Below, piece after piece: positions 28,404 to 37,456 of a stretch of DNA of 64,000 nucleotides (its first letter is position 1; every line of letters begins with the position of its first letter). This DNA comes from Paenibacillus nuruki (lineage in GTDB: Bacteria > Bacillota > Bacilli > Paenibacillales > Paenibacillaceae): the NCBI RefSeq assembly GCF_001721045.1, contig NZ_MDER01000045.1:43606-107605 (forward strand), written 5' to 3'. Position numbers and translations under genes: made by a program. The notes below the pieces were generated by a model that made no database searches, was not told the origin of the DNA, and saw only the letters and a program-made list of their open reading frames with translations.

Positions 28404-29459
28404 CTAATCCAATATAGAAATTTGTAAATGAATTTTGGTTCCTTTTCCCGGTGTAGCATATATATTGACTATACCGCCGACCAATTCGGCACGTTCTCTG
28501 ATTCCATATAATCCAAGCCCTGTCCCTATAGGGTCACTGCCTATTTCAAAACCAATACCTTCATCTTCAACGATTAGCTGTAACAGCTTATTTTGTTCAT
28601 AGATTGATACTTTGATCTTATCGGTTTGTGCATACTTAAGTGCATTCAGTACAGCTTCCTGACAGATCCGATAGATCACTGTTTCGATCTCGCTGCTATA
28701 TCGTTTCTGACAAAGCGTCGATTCAAATTCAACCGTAAATCCATAACTTTCTTGCAATCGTTTGAAATGAGAGCGAAAAGCGGCTTCCAGTCCGAAATCA
28801 TCCAAAGCGGCTGGGCGAAGTTCCACGGCTAAGTTACGAATATCATCCAGCAATCGTGTCATTGAAGCTTCAGTATGCTTCATTTTTTGCAATAAGGTGG
28901 TATCTTGGGTCATATATTTAAATACACGAAGGTCAATCAGCGCACTCATCAATTCTTGAGCGACACTATCATGAAGCTCACGTGATATCCGTTTACGCTC
29001 ATTTTCCTGTGCTTCGATCACATGCTTCATCATCGTATTTTGATAAAACTTTTCTTGCGTTTTAAATTGAGTGGTCAAATCTTTGAGCATAAACGCATAC
29101 AATTGTTGATCAGAATCGATCACATGATATGAAGCGGCATAAGAGACAATCCCTTTGCCTTTCGTATCCAGATAGACTTGAAAAGAAGAAAAATCATCGA
29201 CATCCGGTGCGTTGAAATAACAGGTCAAACATGTTCTAAGCTCAGTCTCACTCATATAGCCACGACATACTCCACAAATTGCATTCGCTTGACCGCTATA
29301 CAACTGTTCCAGTACATCATCTGCTACAATTTCTTCAGCTGCTGGATTCATCGCTAATACTTTCCCATGTTGATCAAAAAAGAAAATAGCTTCCATACTA
29401 TTTTCGTACAATTTAGCCATTAGTGAGTTTATCGAATAATTAGGGTTAGATATACTCAA
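28404..29459 (-). CDS. nreB: Oxygen-sensing histidine kinase NreB
   Basis: A 351-residue cytoplasmic kinase. An N-terminal PAS domain holds Cys62, Cys65, Cys77 and Cys80; the 2-11-2 spacing is the same as that of the oxygen-labile 4Fe-4S cluster of Staphylococcus carnosus NreB. The HisKA_3 domain has the phospho-acceptor His163 ([11 protein letters not shown]), and the ATPase domain has [12 protein letters not shown] and [10 protein letters not shown]...[13 protein letters not shown]. No membrane segment. The start overlaps the nreA stop (ATGA). Confidence 0.95.
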   Translation of the reverse strand: MSISNPNYSINSLMAKLYENSMEAIFFFDQHGKVLAMNPAAEEIVADDVLEQLYSGQANAICGVCRGYMSETELRTCLTCYFNAPDVDDFSSFQVYLDTKGKGIVSYAASYHVIDSDQQLYAFMLKDLTTQFKTQEKFYQNTMMKHVIEAQENERKRISRELHDSVAQELMSALIDLRVFKYMTQDTTLLQKMKHTEASMTRLLDDIRNLAVELRPAALDDFGLEAAFRSHFKRLQESYGFTVEFESTLCQKRYSSEIETVIYRICQEAVLNALKYAQTDKIKVSIYEQNKLLQLIVEDEGIGFEIGSDPIGTGLGLYGIRERAELVGGIVNIYATPGKGTKIHLQISILD

Positions 29460-29917
29460 CTTAACTTCAGTTCCTTTCCATTTAAAGTTCCGATTCCTTG
29501 ATGTGCCAATTCGTCTAACTGGTGCAGCATCTCTATAGTGACACGTTGTTCATTACGAAATCCGCCAAGTAACACACCAGCGACACGATTATCATTCCAC
29601 AAAGGAACAGCCACCAGACTTTTAAGTTTTTCCATTCTAACGATCGGATAGTTAAATAGTAATTCATTATCTATATGCTGGGCGACATTTTCGATAATCA
29701 TCGGTTTTCCTGTTTTGAATACAATCCCAGCTATACCTCGGCCGGATTGAAGAACGATTCCTTTAAAGCAATCATTCAAATTACCAGTAGCGTATTTCCA
29801 TTTGATCACATAGTGGTATTCTGCTGATTCAGCTAAGGCAAGCGACATAAAATCATATCCTAACCATTCACGGAATTGATCAAGCTCTTGCTGATAATCC
29901 ACTCTATTTTTCATCAT
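29456..29917 (-). CDS. nreA: Nitrate receptor NreA (GAF domain)
   Basis: A 153-residue single GAF domain. In staphylococci NreA binds nitrate and controls NreB phosphorylation. Visible GAF blocks are FKGIVLQSGRGIAGIVFKTG, MEKLKSLVAVPLW and RVAGVLLGGF. The frame is open to 29971 with a TTG start overlapping narI, but TAGGGG lies 7-8 bases before ATG 29917, which is preferred. It overlaps nreB by four bases. Confidence 0.9.
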   Translation of the reverse strand: MMKNRVDYQQELDQFREWLGYDFMSLALAESAEYHYVIKWKYATGNLNDCFKGIVLQSGRGIAGIVFKTGKPMIIENVAQHIDNELLFNYPIVRMEKLKSLVAVPLWNDNRVAGVLLGGFRNEQRVTIEMLHQLDELAHQGIGTLNGKELKLS

Positions 29918-29967
29918 ATATTGGCCCCTAATAATAAAATAGGGAAAGAAGGCTAAGCCCACTTTCC

Positions 29968-30654
29968 TCAATTCGATTTATGTCTTCTATATAGAATATA
30001 ACTTCTCCCTACATAATTCAATGGAACACTCCACACATGAACCAGACGACTGAATGGCCAAAAAGCAAAAATAGCAAACCCTGTTAATGCATGAATTTGA
30101 AAAGATACGGGTACCGTTCTCATCAGCGAAGGATCAGGACTTAACATAAATAGACCACGGAACCAGATCGAGATCGTTTCCCGATAATCAAACTCTGGTT
30201 GTACAGCATTTGTGAAAAGTGTAGCATACATACCCATAAATACAATAAACAATAATAATACATTAACGACCAGATCCGATACTGTACTCAAGCGACGTAC
30301 ACTCTGTAATGTAAATCGACGTGAGGTCAAAATAATCATTCCTAGCAGAGTCGCCAATCCGAAAAATCCACCCACATAGACGGCACCAATATGATACATA
30401 TGATCGTTAACACCAAAAAAGTGCATCCATGATTTAGGGATAAACAAACCGACAATATGCCCCATAATAACCGGGATAATCCCTAGATGAAATAATATAC
30501 TTCCAATCATCAATTGCTTTTTCTCTATAAATTCACTCGATTTGGCTGTCCAACTGAATTGATCGGTACGATAGCGGAAAATATGCCCAACGATAAAGAT
30601 CACGATACAAACATACGGCACAATAATCCACAAAAATTGCTCTAACATATGCAT
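29968..30654 (-). CDS. narI: Respiratory nitrate reductase gamma subunit (cytochrome b)
   Basis: A 228-residue membrane protein with five helices that takes electrons from menaquinol through two b haems to NarH. The four haem ligands His56, His66 (SILFHLGII...MGHIVG) and His188, His206 (FQIHALTG...RLVHVWS) have the spacing of E. coli NarI. AGGAGG is about 10 bases before ATG 30654, which overlaps the narJ stop (TAATG). Confidence 0.96.
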   Translation of the reverse strand: MHMLEQFLWIIVPYVCIVIFIVGHIFRYRTDQFSWTAKSSEFIEKKQLMIGSILFHLGIIPVIMGHIVGLFIPKSWMHFFGVNDHMYHIGAVYVGGFFGLATLLGMIILTSRRFTLQSVRRLSTVSDLVVNVLLLFIVFMGMYATLFTNAVQPEFDYRETISIWFRGLFMLSPDPSLMRTVPVSFQIHALTGFAIFAFWPFSRLVHVWSVPLNYVGRSYILYRRHKSN

Positions 30655-31217
30655 TACTGATGTACCTCCTGCTCAACACAATCTTTCAACGTTTCCCGCA
30701 GAGCTTTAACCAGATGAAAATAAGGGCTTTCCAGTTTTTCTAATGCTTTTAACAAATGAAATGTACCGTCTTCCAGTACCATGATTAACATTTTGAAATT
30801 TTCTGCCGCATGAGGATCACCTTTCCATTCTGCTGCATATAGAAATTCACACATCAATGGAAGATAGTCAGGCAATTCTTCATCTGGCATTTGCAAGCCA
30901 AACATTTCATACAAAATTTTCAATTTAGCTAACATTTGTCCACGTTCTTTGGCATCTTCAAACTTAAAGTATGTCATATATAAAGCACAATCTTTTTGAA
31001 AATCGAATGTCTTGGTATAGATTTCTTTAATCTCATCCATGGTATACTGATGCATCTGATCCCAATAGGTTTGTACATATGAGTATGTTGGGTCATTCAG
31101 ATCAAATGATTGCTCCAAAAGAGTTGGATGAAAATCCAACTTTTCTGGATACATTAATTGTTGTGCAAAAAAATGAAATGACGGTTTATAGTCGTACAGC
31201 TTATCTAAATTAATCAC
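30654..31217 (-). CDS. narJ: Nitrate reductase chaperone NarJ
   Basis: A helical cytoplasmic chaperone of the NarJ/TorD family (about 187 residues) needed to insert the cofactor into NarG and hold NarGH until membrane docking. It shows the characteristic YTKTFDFQKDCALYMTYFKF and PDYLPLMCEFLYAAEW segments. GGAGGG stands 7-8 bases before a GTG at 31217, giving an 8-base overlap with the narH stop; an in-frame ATG at 31232 has a poorer site and is the alternative start. Confidence 0.93.
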   Translation of the reverse strand: MINLDKLYDYKPSFHFFAQQLMYPEKLDFHPTLLEQSFDLNDPTYSYVQTYWDQMHQYTMDEIKEIYTKTFDFQKDCALYMTYFKFEDAKERGQMLAKLKILYEMFGLQMPDEELPDYLPLMCEFLYAAEWKGDPHAAENFKMLIMVLEDGTFHLLKALEKLESPYFHLVKALRETLKDCVEQEVHQ

Positions 31218-32793
31218 GCCAAATCCCTCCATAAAAATTCTCTTCGAATATAGGTTTGCCGTCTTTATCAGTTGCTTCTGAATTACGCATAGACTCTACT
31301 GCTCCGCAACCTGAGCAGTCACTGCCACCCATCGAAGTATTGCCCATCATTCCGTTATATCCAGCGGCACCCTGCGCACGATAAGGATTCATATGCTCTT
31401 CTTTATGAGAAGGAGGAATCACAAAGCGATCTTCATATTTTGCAATCGCTAGCAGACGATACATTTCATCAGTCTGACGAGCAGTCAGCCCGATTCGTTC
31501 TAACCGACTATGATCGAACTCTTGCCCTGTTGTAATAGACCGCATATAAGAACGCATCATCGCCATCCGTTGTAATGCTTCTTTGACTGTTGTCGTATCT
31601 CCAGCAGTTAGCATATTGGCCAAATACTGAATCGGTGTCCGCATTTCTTCAATTGCCGGGAAAATCATATCTGGATTTGCTATTGAATCTCTACCTTCAA
31701 AATAGTTCATGATCGGACTAAGTGGCGGTACATACCAGACCATCGGCAATGTACGATATTCTGGATGAAGCGGGAACGCCAGCTTGTATTCTATAGCTAA
31801 TTTGTATACTGGCGAATTTTTAGCCGCTTCGATCCAGTCTTCTGTAATTCCATCTTTGCGAGCTTGCGCAATAATCGCTGGATCATTTGGATCAAGGAAC
31901 AGATCACATTGTGCTTTGTATAAATCTTGCTCATTTTCTGTCGAAGCAATCTCGTGTACTCGATCTGCATCGTATAACAGAACACCTAAATAGCGAATAC
32001 GTCCTGTACATGTCTCTGAGCATACTGTAGGTAAGCCTGCTTCTACACGTGGGAAACAGAATGTACATTTTTCAGCTTTGTTGGTTTCCCAGTTGAAGTA
32101 GACTTTTTTGTAAGGACAACCGGTCATGCAATATCTCCAACCACGACAAGCTTCTTGATCGACAAGCACAATACCATCTTCATCACGTTTGTACATCGCA
32201 CCAGATGGACAAGAAGCAACGCAACTTGGATTCAGACAGTGCTCACATAATCTTGGTAAATACACCATAAATGATTTTTCAAAATTGAATTTGATTTCTT
32301 CTTCAATTTTTTGAATATTAGGATCTAAAGGTCCAGTGATATGTGCACCTGCTAGATCATCTTCCCAGTTAGGACCCCACTCGAGATTCATTTTTTTGCC
32401 TGTAATCACAGAGTGTGGTCGTGCAACAGGTGAATGCTGTTGATCTTTGGCATTGGTTAACTCTTCATAGTTATATGTCCATGGCTCATAATAATCTTTC
32501 ATTTCAGGCATATCAGGATTGTAGAAAATTTTACCCAAAGCAACTTTAGATAATTTATTGCCTGATTTTAGTTCTAATTTGCCTTTGCGTAGTTGCCATC
32601 CGCCTTTATATAATTCCTGATCTTCCCAACGTTTGGGATAACCGATACCAGGCTTGGTTTCTACGTTGTTGAACCACATGTATTCTGCACCTTTACGGTT
32701 GGTCCATGTGGTTTTGCATGTCACACTACATGTATGACAACCGATACATTTATCCAAGTTCATTACCATGGCTACTTGCGCTTTAATTTTCAA
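31210..32793 (-). CDS. narH: Respiratory nitrate reductase beta subunit
   Basis: A 527-residue iron-sulfur protein carrying electrons from NarI to NarG. Four cysteine groups are visible: C16, C19, C22, C26 (CIGCHTCSVTC), CEHCLNPSCVASCPSGAM, CRGWRYCMTGCPY (Trp in place of Cys, the 3Fe-4S site) and CTFCFPRVEAGLPTVCSETC. The start is TTG 32793 with GGAGG 9 bases upstream, inside the narG end (11-base overlap). Confidence 0.96.
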   Translation of the reverse strand: MKIKAQVAMVMNLDKCIGCHTCSVTCKTTWTNRKGAEYMWFNNVETKPGIGYPKRWEDQELYKGGWQLRKGKLELKSGNKLSKVALGKIFYNPDMPEMKDYYEPWTYNYEELTNAKDQQHSPVARPHSVITGKKMNLEWGPNWEDDLAGAHITGPLDPNIQKIEEEIKFNFEKSFMVYLPRLCEHCLNPSCVASCPSGAMYKRDEDGIVLVDQEACRGWRYCMTGCPYKKVYFNWETNKAEKCTFCFPRVEAGLPTVCSETCTGRIRYLGVLLYDADRVHEIASTENEQDLYKAQCDLFLDPNDPAIIAQARKDGITEDWIEAAKNSPVYKLAIEYKLAFPLHPEYRTLPMVWYVPPLSPIMNYFEGRDSIANPDMIFPAIEEMRTPIQYLANMLTAGDTTTVKEALQRMAMMRSYMRSITTGQEFDHSRLERIGLTARQTDEMYRLLAIAKYEDRFVIPPSHKEEHMNPYRAQGAAGYNGMMGNTSMGGSDCSGCGAVESMRNSEATDKDGKPIFEENFYGGIWRD

Positions 32794-35700
32794 GCCAGTT
32801 AACCTCCTTCATTTTGCGAACAGCTACATAGACATCTCGCTGATTTCCGATGGGTCCATAATAGTTAAATCCATAACTCAGTTGTGCATAACCGCCTACC
32901 ATTTGTGTTGGTTTCATATGAATACGTGTTGGCGCATTATGACTGCCTCCACGAGTATCTGTAATTTCTGATCCCGGTACATTAATATGCTTATCTTGCG
33001 CATGATACATAAACATTGTTCCACGAGGCATCCGATGACTTACTACGGTACGTGCTGTAACCACACCATTACGGTTGTAAACTTCTACCCAATCGTTATC
33101 ATCCAGATGATGTTCAGCTGCATCTTCATTATTAATCCATACAGTAGGTCCACCACGGAACAGTGTCAGCATATGCTGGTTATCCTGATACGTGGAGTGA
33201 ATATTCCATTTACCATGTGGTGTTAAATAACGTAGAACCAGTGCATCTTGCCCACCTTTGATTTCTTTGTCACGTGGACCAAAGACCATTGGAGGTAATG
33301 TCGGTTTGTATACCGGTAACGCTTCTCCAAACTGCATAAATACTTCATGATCGATATAAAAATGCTGTCTACCTGTCAATGTACGGAAAGGCACTAATCG
33401 TTCGATATTCGTTGTAAAAGGAGAATATCGTCGTCCTTGCTTATTCGATCCACTGAATACAGGTGTTGGAATGACTTCACGCGGTTGCGCTGTAATACTT
33501 TGAAATGTAATTTTTTCGGCTGCACGATCGGCAGAGATATCACATAACTCTACTCCACTATCTAGCTCTGCTTGTTTGTATGCTTTTTGCGATACACGTC
33601 CATTGGTAGCAGACGATAGATGAAGAATAGAATCAGCCACCTGCCGAGCAGTACTTAATTTAGGCAATCCATCTTTGATCGTGCCATCGTAATAGACACC
33701 ATTTAACTTTTTGAGTTCTTCATATTCTTCTTTTACAGAAAAACTCACACCATGTGCTCCTGTTTTACCGATAGCAAGGTTGGGTCCAAGAGACACGTAT
33801 TTATCATAAATTTTGGTATAATCACGCTCAACAATACTAAAGTTAGGCATCGTTTTACCTGGAATCGCTTCAACTTCACCTTTTGCCCAGTCACGAATCA
33901 TCCCCATCGGTTGAGAAATTTCACCGATTGAATCATGAGCAAGTGGTGCAGTAACCAGATCTTTATATACACCTGGCAAATGATCTTTGGACATATTGGA
34001 AAAGACTTCAGCCAATTGGCGGTAAATATCCCAATCTGATTTGGATTCCCACAACGGATTGACTGCTGGATTAAATGGATGCACAAATGGATGCATATCG
34101 GTTGAAGACAGATCTGTTTTTTCGTACCATGTTGCCGCTGGCAGTACAACATCTGCATATAATGGTGTTGTCGTCATGCGGAAATCAAGAGCTACCATCA
34201 GATCAAGCTTGCCCTGTACATCTTCTCGCCATACGATTTCTTCCGGCTTTTGTTCTTCATTAGGTGTTGCCAGTAGATCATCTGATGCTCCGAGTAGATG
34301 CTTCATAAAATATTCCTGTCCTTTAGCAGAACTGGATATTAAGTTTGAGCGCCAGATAAACAAAGAACGAGGGAAGTTCTCAGGTGCTCCTGGATCTTCT
34401 ACAGCAAATTTTGTTTTTCTCGATTTGATCGCTTCAACAGAATAATCAATAATTTCCTGATTGGTTGTTAGTCCTTGTTGTGCGGCTTCTTCCGCAAATA
34501 ACAATGTATTTTTATCAAATTGTGGATACGAAGGTAACCAGCCCAAGCGTGCAGCCAGTACATTATAATCAGCAGGATGCTGATAACTCACTTCAGCACT
34601 AAGCGGAGACTTTAATGAATCAGTTCCACTTTCTTCATATCTCCATTGTTCTGTTGCAAAATAGAAGAACGACGTGGCATTTTGCAGACGTGCTGGTCCT
34701 TGCCAGTCTTTTGCAAATGCAACTGTAGACCAACCTTCGATTGGACGGCATTTTTCCTGACCTACATAATGCGCCCATCCGCCTCCATTTACTCCTTGAG
34801 AAGCAGTCAGTACAACCAGATTCAGAATCGCTCTATAAATAGTATCGCTATTAAACCAGTGATTGATGCCAGCACCCATAATAATCATGGAACGTCCACC
34901 CGTATCCAGTGAATTCTGTGCAAATTCACGGGCGATCTGTACAACCACCGAAGCTTTCACACTGGTAATCTTTTCTTGCCAAGCAGGGGTATAGAAAGAA
35001 TCCGCGTCATTGTAATCTTTGGCATTATATTCATGAGGAATACGTGCTACACCATACTGACTCATCATCAAGTCATACACAGTAGCGATATAACGTTCAG
35101 TACCATCTGCTAATGTGATTTTTTTAGCTGGAATTACACGTTTGAAAATGCCATTGCCTGTATTATCAAAATACGGGAATGCGATCTCTACCCATTCTTC
35201 ATCATGTCCTTGTACACTTAGTGCAGGATCAACTTTGGTTCCATCTTCACGTTCTAAGATCAGATTCCAATGCTTATCTTTTTCCCAACGTTGACCCATT
35301 GTTCCATTAGGAATCATTAATTCATTTGCTACATTATCGTAAATGACTGGCTTCCATTCAGAATGTTCGGAAGCATCACCAATATCACTTGCACGTAAAA
35401 AACGTCCGCCTTTTAACGTATCTTCATGAGGATCTAATAAGATGACAAACGGCATATCTGTAAATTGCTTTGCATAATTGATAAATGTCTCTTCTTGACG
35501 CTGTTGATAAAATTCATCCAATATGACATGAGTCATAGCTTGTGCTAAAGCTGCATCTGTTCCTGGATGAGGAGCTAACCAGTGATCTGCGAATTTCACA
35601 TTTTCCGCCAAATCTGGAGCTACAGAAACTACTTTAGTTCCTTTATAACGAACTTCTGTCATAAAGTGAGCATCTGGTGTACGAGTTAAAGGTACATTCG

Positions 35701-36457
35701 AACCCCACATCATCAAGTAAGCGGCATTGTACCAGTCGGAAGATTCAGGGACATCAGTTTGTTCACCCCAGATTTGTGGAGAAGCTGGAGGAAGATCGGC
35801 ATACCAATCATAAAAACTCAACATTTCGCCACCGATCAATGACATAAAGCGAGCACCTGATGCGTAACTAACCATCGACATTGCTGGAATTGGCGTAAAG
35901 CCTGCGATTCGATCAGGTCCATATTTACGAATCGTATAGATTAATTGCGCTGAGATTAAGTACATTGCATCATCCCAACTTACACGCACATGTCCACCTT
36001 TACCACGAGCCGATTTGTACGTGCGTGATTTCTCAGGATCTTCCACAATACTTGCCCATGCTTTAATAGGATCATTATGTTCAGCAAGTGCGGCTTGCCA
36101 AAGTTTGACTAATTTCCCCCTCATATACGGATATTTGATACGCAAAGGGCTATATTCATACCATGAGAATGTAGCACCCCTAGGACAACCACGAGGTTCA
36201 AATTCCGGCATATCTACACCACAAGATGGATAATCGATTTGCTGATTTTCCCAAGTGATAATTCCGTTTTTGACAAATACTTTCCAACTGCAAGATCCCG
36301 TACAATTCACACCGTGTGTAGTACGAACGACTTTGTCATGAGACCAACGTTGACGATAGATATTTTCCCATTCTCTATTTTTCTCTTCCAAAACCGACCA
36401 ATGATTAGAGTAACTTTCGATCGGTTTGAAAAAGTTAAGCTTAAATTTGCGTTTCAT
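32783..36457 (-). CDS. narG: Respiratory nitrate reductase alpha subunit
   Basis: A 1224-residue catalytic subunit with the Mo-bisMGD cofactor; reduces nitrate to nitrite on the cytoplasmic face. The FS0 cluster ligands His48, Cys52, Cys56, Cys91 (THGVNCTGSC...RGCPRG) show the His-liganded form specific to NarG. WYADLPPASPQIWGEQTDVP matches the molybdenum-ligand region. AAGGAGTG lies about 10 bases before ATG 36457; the open frame to 36487 lacks a site. First gene of narGHJI-nreABC. Confidence 0.97.
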   Translation of the reverse strand: MKRKFKLNFFKPIESYSNHWSVLEEKNREWENIYRQRWSHDKVVRTTHGVNCTGSCSWKVFVKNGIITWENQQIDYPSCGVDMPEFEPRGCPRGATFSWYEYSPLRIKYPYMRGKLVKLWQAALAEHNDPIKAWASIVEDPEKSRTYKSARGKGGHVRVSWDDAMYLISAQLIYTIRKYGPDRIAGFTPIPAMSMVSYASGARFMSLIGGEMLSFYDWYADLPPASPQIWGEQTDVPESSDWYNAAYLMMWGSNVPLTRTPDAHFMTEVRYKGTKVVSVAPDLAENVKFADHWLAPHPGTDAALAQAMTHVILDEFYQQRQEETFINYAKQFTDMPFVILLDPHEDTLKGGRFLRASDIGDASEHSEWKPVIYDNVANELMIPNGTMGQRWEKDKHWNLILEREDGTKVDPALSVQGHDEEWVEIAFPYFDNTGNGIFKRVIPAKKITLADGTERYIATVYDLMMSQYGVARIPHEYNAKDYNDADSFYTPAWQEKITSVKASVVVQIAREFAQNSLDTGGRSMIIMGAGINHWFNSDTIYRAILNLVVLTASQGVNGGGWAHYVGQEKCRPIEGWSTVAFAKDWQGPARLQNATSFFYFATEQWRYEESGTDSLKSPLSAEVSYQHPADYNVLAARLGWLPSYPQFDKNTLLFAEEAAQQGLTTNQEIIDYSVEAIKSRKTKFAVEDPGAPENFPRSLFIWRSNLISSSAKGQEYFMKHLLGASDDLLATPNEEQKPEEIVWREDVQGKLDLMVALDFRMTTTPLYADVVLPAATWYEKTDLSSTDMHPFVHPFNPAVNPLWESKSDWDIYRQLAEVFSNMSKDHLPGVYKDLVTAPLAHDSIGEISQPMGMIRDWAKGEVEAIPGKTMPNFSIVERDYTKIYDKYVSLGPNLAIGKTGAHGVSFSVKEEYEELKKLNGVYYDGTIKDGLPKLSTARQVADSILHLSSATNGRVSQKAYKQAELDSGVELCDISADRAAEKITFQSITAQPREVIPTPVFSGSNKQGRRYSPFTTNIERLVPFRTLTGRQHFYIDHEVFMQFGEALPVYKPTLPPMVFGPRDKEIKGGQDALVLRYLTPHGKWNIHSTYQDNQHMLTLFRGGPTVWINNEDAAEHHLDDNDWVEVYNRNGVVTARTVVSHRMPRGTMFMYHAQDKHINVPGSEITDTRGGSHNAPTRIHMKPTQMVGGYAQLSYGFNYYGPIGNQRDVYVAVRKMKEVNWLEN

Positions 36458-36540
36458 AAATAGTAAACACTCCTTTTTGAACCACAATTCAATTCGATGA
36501 ATAGATGGGATTGAACTGCAACTCGTGTTTGTTACTATTT

Positions 36541-36546
36541 ATTATG
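36541..36546 (-). promoter_or_regulatory. Candidate -10 box of narG
   Basis: CATAAT on the minus strand, centred 34 bp from the nearer operator, the same geometry as at narK. An overlapping TATCAT (36545-36550) is an alternative. Confidence 0.5.
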
Positions 36547-36570
36547 ATATTCAGATGATCATATGCCCAT

Positions 36571-36584
36571 TAGGGAATGTCCTA
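36571..36584. promoter_or_regulatory. Candidate NreC operator, narG proximal
   Basis: TAGGGAATGTCCTA, GGG-N4-TCC, centred at 36577.5, 120 bp upstream of the narG start. Confidence 0.65.
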
Positions 36585-36591
36585 TAGTCAG

Positions 36592-36605
36592 GCAGGAACT
36601 CCCTT
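36592..36605. promoter_or_regulatory. Candidate NreC operator, narG distal (degenerate)
   Basis: GCAGGAACTCCCTT, AGG-N4-CCC, centred at 36598.5, exactly 21 bp from its partner. The left arm has one mismatch to the motif. Confidence 0.5.
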
Positions 36606-36702
36606 GTTCTTTCTGTGAACGTGCAAAACGTTGTGGCTCCTGCATATTTTCCAAAAGGATATAGAGATAAGCGATCAAATTCACCAATCTAAAGAGCTAT
36701 AT

Positions 36703-36716
36703 AAGGGAATTCCCTT
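36703..36716. promoter_or_regulatory. Candidate NreC operator, hemerythrin gene distal
   Basis: AAGGGAATTCCCTT is a perfect 14-bp palindrome centred at 36709.5 and the best form of the motif in the window. Confidence 0.7.
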
Positions 36717-36723
36717 TTCTATT

Positions 36724-36737
36724 AGGGGAATATCCTT
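36724..36737. promoter_or_regulatory. Candidate NreC operator, hemerythrin gene proximal
   Basis: AGGGGAATATCCTT, GGG-N4-TCC, centred at 36730.5, exactly 21 bp from the distal site. TATGCT at 36762-36767 is centred 34 bp further on and TATACT (36767-36772) overlaps it; either could be the -10 box. Confidence 0.6.
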
Positions 36738-36801
36738 ATCCTCAAAAAAGGGATAAAAAGCTATGCTATACTATGTAAAATCTTAAAGGGGGTCATGACC
36801 T

Positions 36802-37221
36802 ATGAGCGGACCATCATTACGTCAACTACATGCTCATCATTCGATTCATGAAGGTGGATTGTCTGGAGCGATAACCAAAACAGAAGAATTAGAAGAATTT
36901 ATGCAAGCTGGCGAACATGTTGTTGCCAAATACGCAGCTCACCATTTAATTGATTATTGGGAAACACGAATTATCAGTCATGCCGATGCAGAAGAAGAAA
37001 TCGGAGGCTTTTATGATGAAAAATTGACTCAGCAGCAAGAGTTAGCAACAGCAATTATTCAATTGAAACGTGATCATGATCTGATGAAGATGATTCTCAA
37101 AAATATCAAAGATACTTTAGCCACAGAAGAATTAAACGATGCTCTCTTACAGCAGTTTCAAGCTTTGATTGTTCTCAACAATCTTCATAGCCGAGAAGAA
37201 GAACGACTGTTATTTGTCTAG
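36802..37221 (+). CDS. Hemerythrin-like HHE domain protein
   Basis: A 139-residue four-helix protein with the His/Glu pattern of non-haem diiron hemerythrin domains: H10, H12, H13 and H16 near the N-terminus, H47/H48, H60-x3-E64, H92 (KRDHDLM) and H129-x3-E133. Such proteins bind oxygen or NO, or take part in iron-sulfur repair. It is divergent from narG and shares a 344-base regulatory region carrying two operator pairs, so it is probably induced with nitrate respiration. GGGGG lies 9 bases before ATG 36802. A role in handling NO or nitrite stress is inference. Confidence 0.88.
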   Translation: MSGPSLRQLHAHHSIHEGGLSGAITKTEELEEFMQAGEHVVAKYAAHHLIDYWETRIISHADAEEEIGGFYDEKLTQQQELATAIIQLKRDHDLMKMILKNIKDTLATEELNDALLQQFQALIVLNNLHSREEERLLFV

Positions 37222-37252
37222 TTATCTAGGATTGCTCGATATACTTTCCATA

Positions 37253-37329
37253 ACAAAATCCCCTTAACACTTCTGTAACTTCTCAACCTTGAATGAGTAA
37301 GTTCGCTAATAGCGGTAAGGGGATTTTGT
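37253..37329. repeat. Inverted-repeat element predicted to fold as a three-way junction
   Basis: A perfect 14-bp outer inverted repeat, ACAAAATCCCCTTA / TAAGGGGATTTTGT, encloses 49 bases that hold two smaller hairpins: AACTT-CTCA / TGAG-AAGTT and CGCT / AGCG. It starts 31 bases after the hemerythrin stop. There is no long T run on either side, so it is not a standard terminator. It could be an RNA structure at the transcript end or a small palindromic mobile repeat. Confidence 0.65.
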
Positions 37330-37456
37330 AATTCAAACGGTAGTTATGCTGGTCGAATTGCACGTCTATAGTAGATTACAACGTTATATTTTTTTCAGAT
37401 CGTTCTAGTTGAATATAAGTATATTATTCTAAGCTTACAATCGTGCTCCATTTAGC

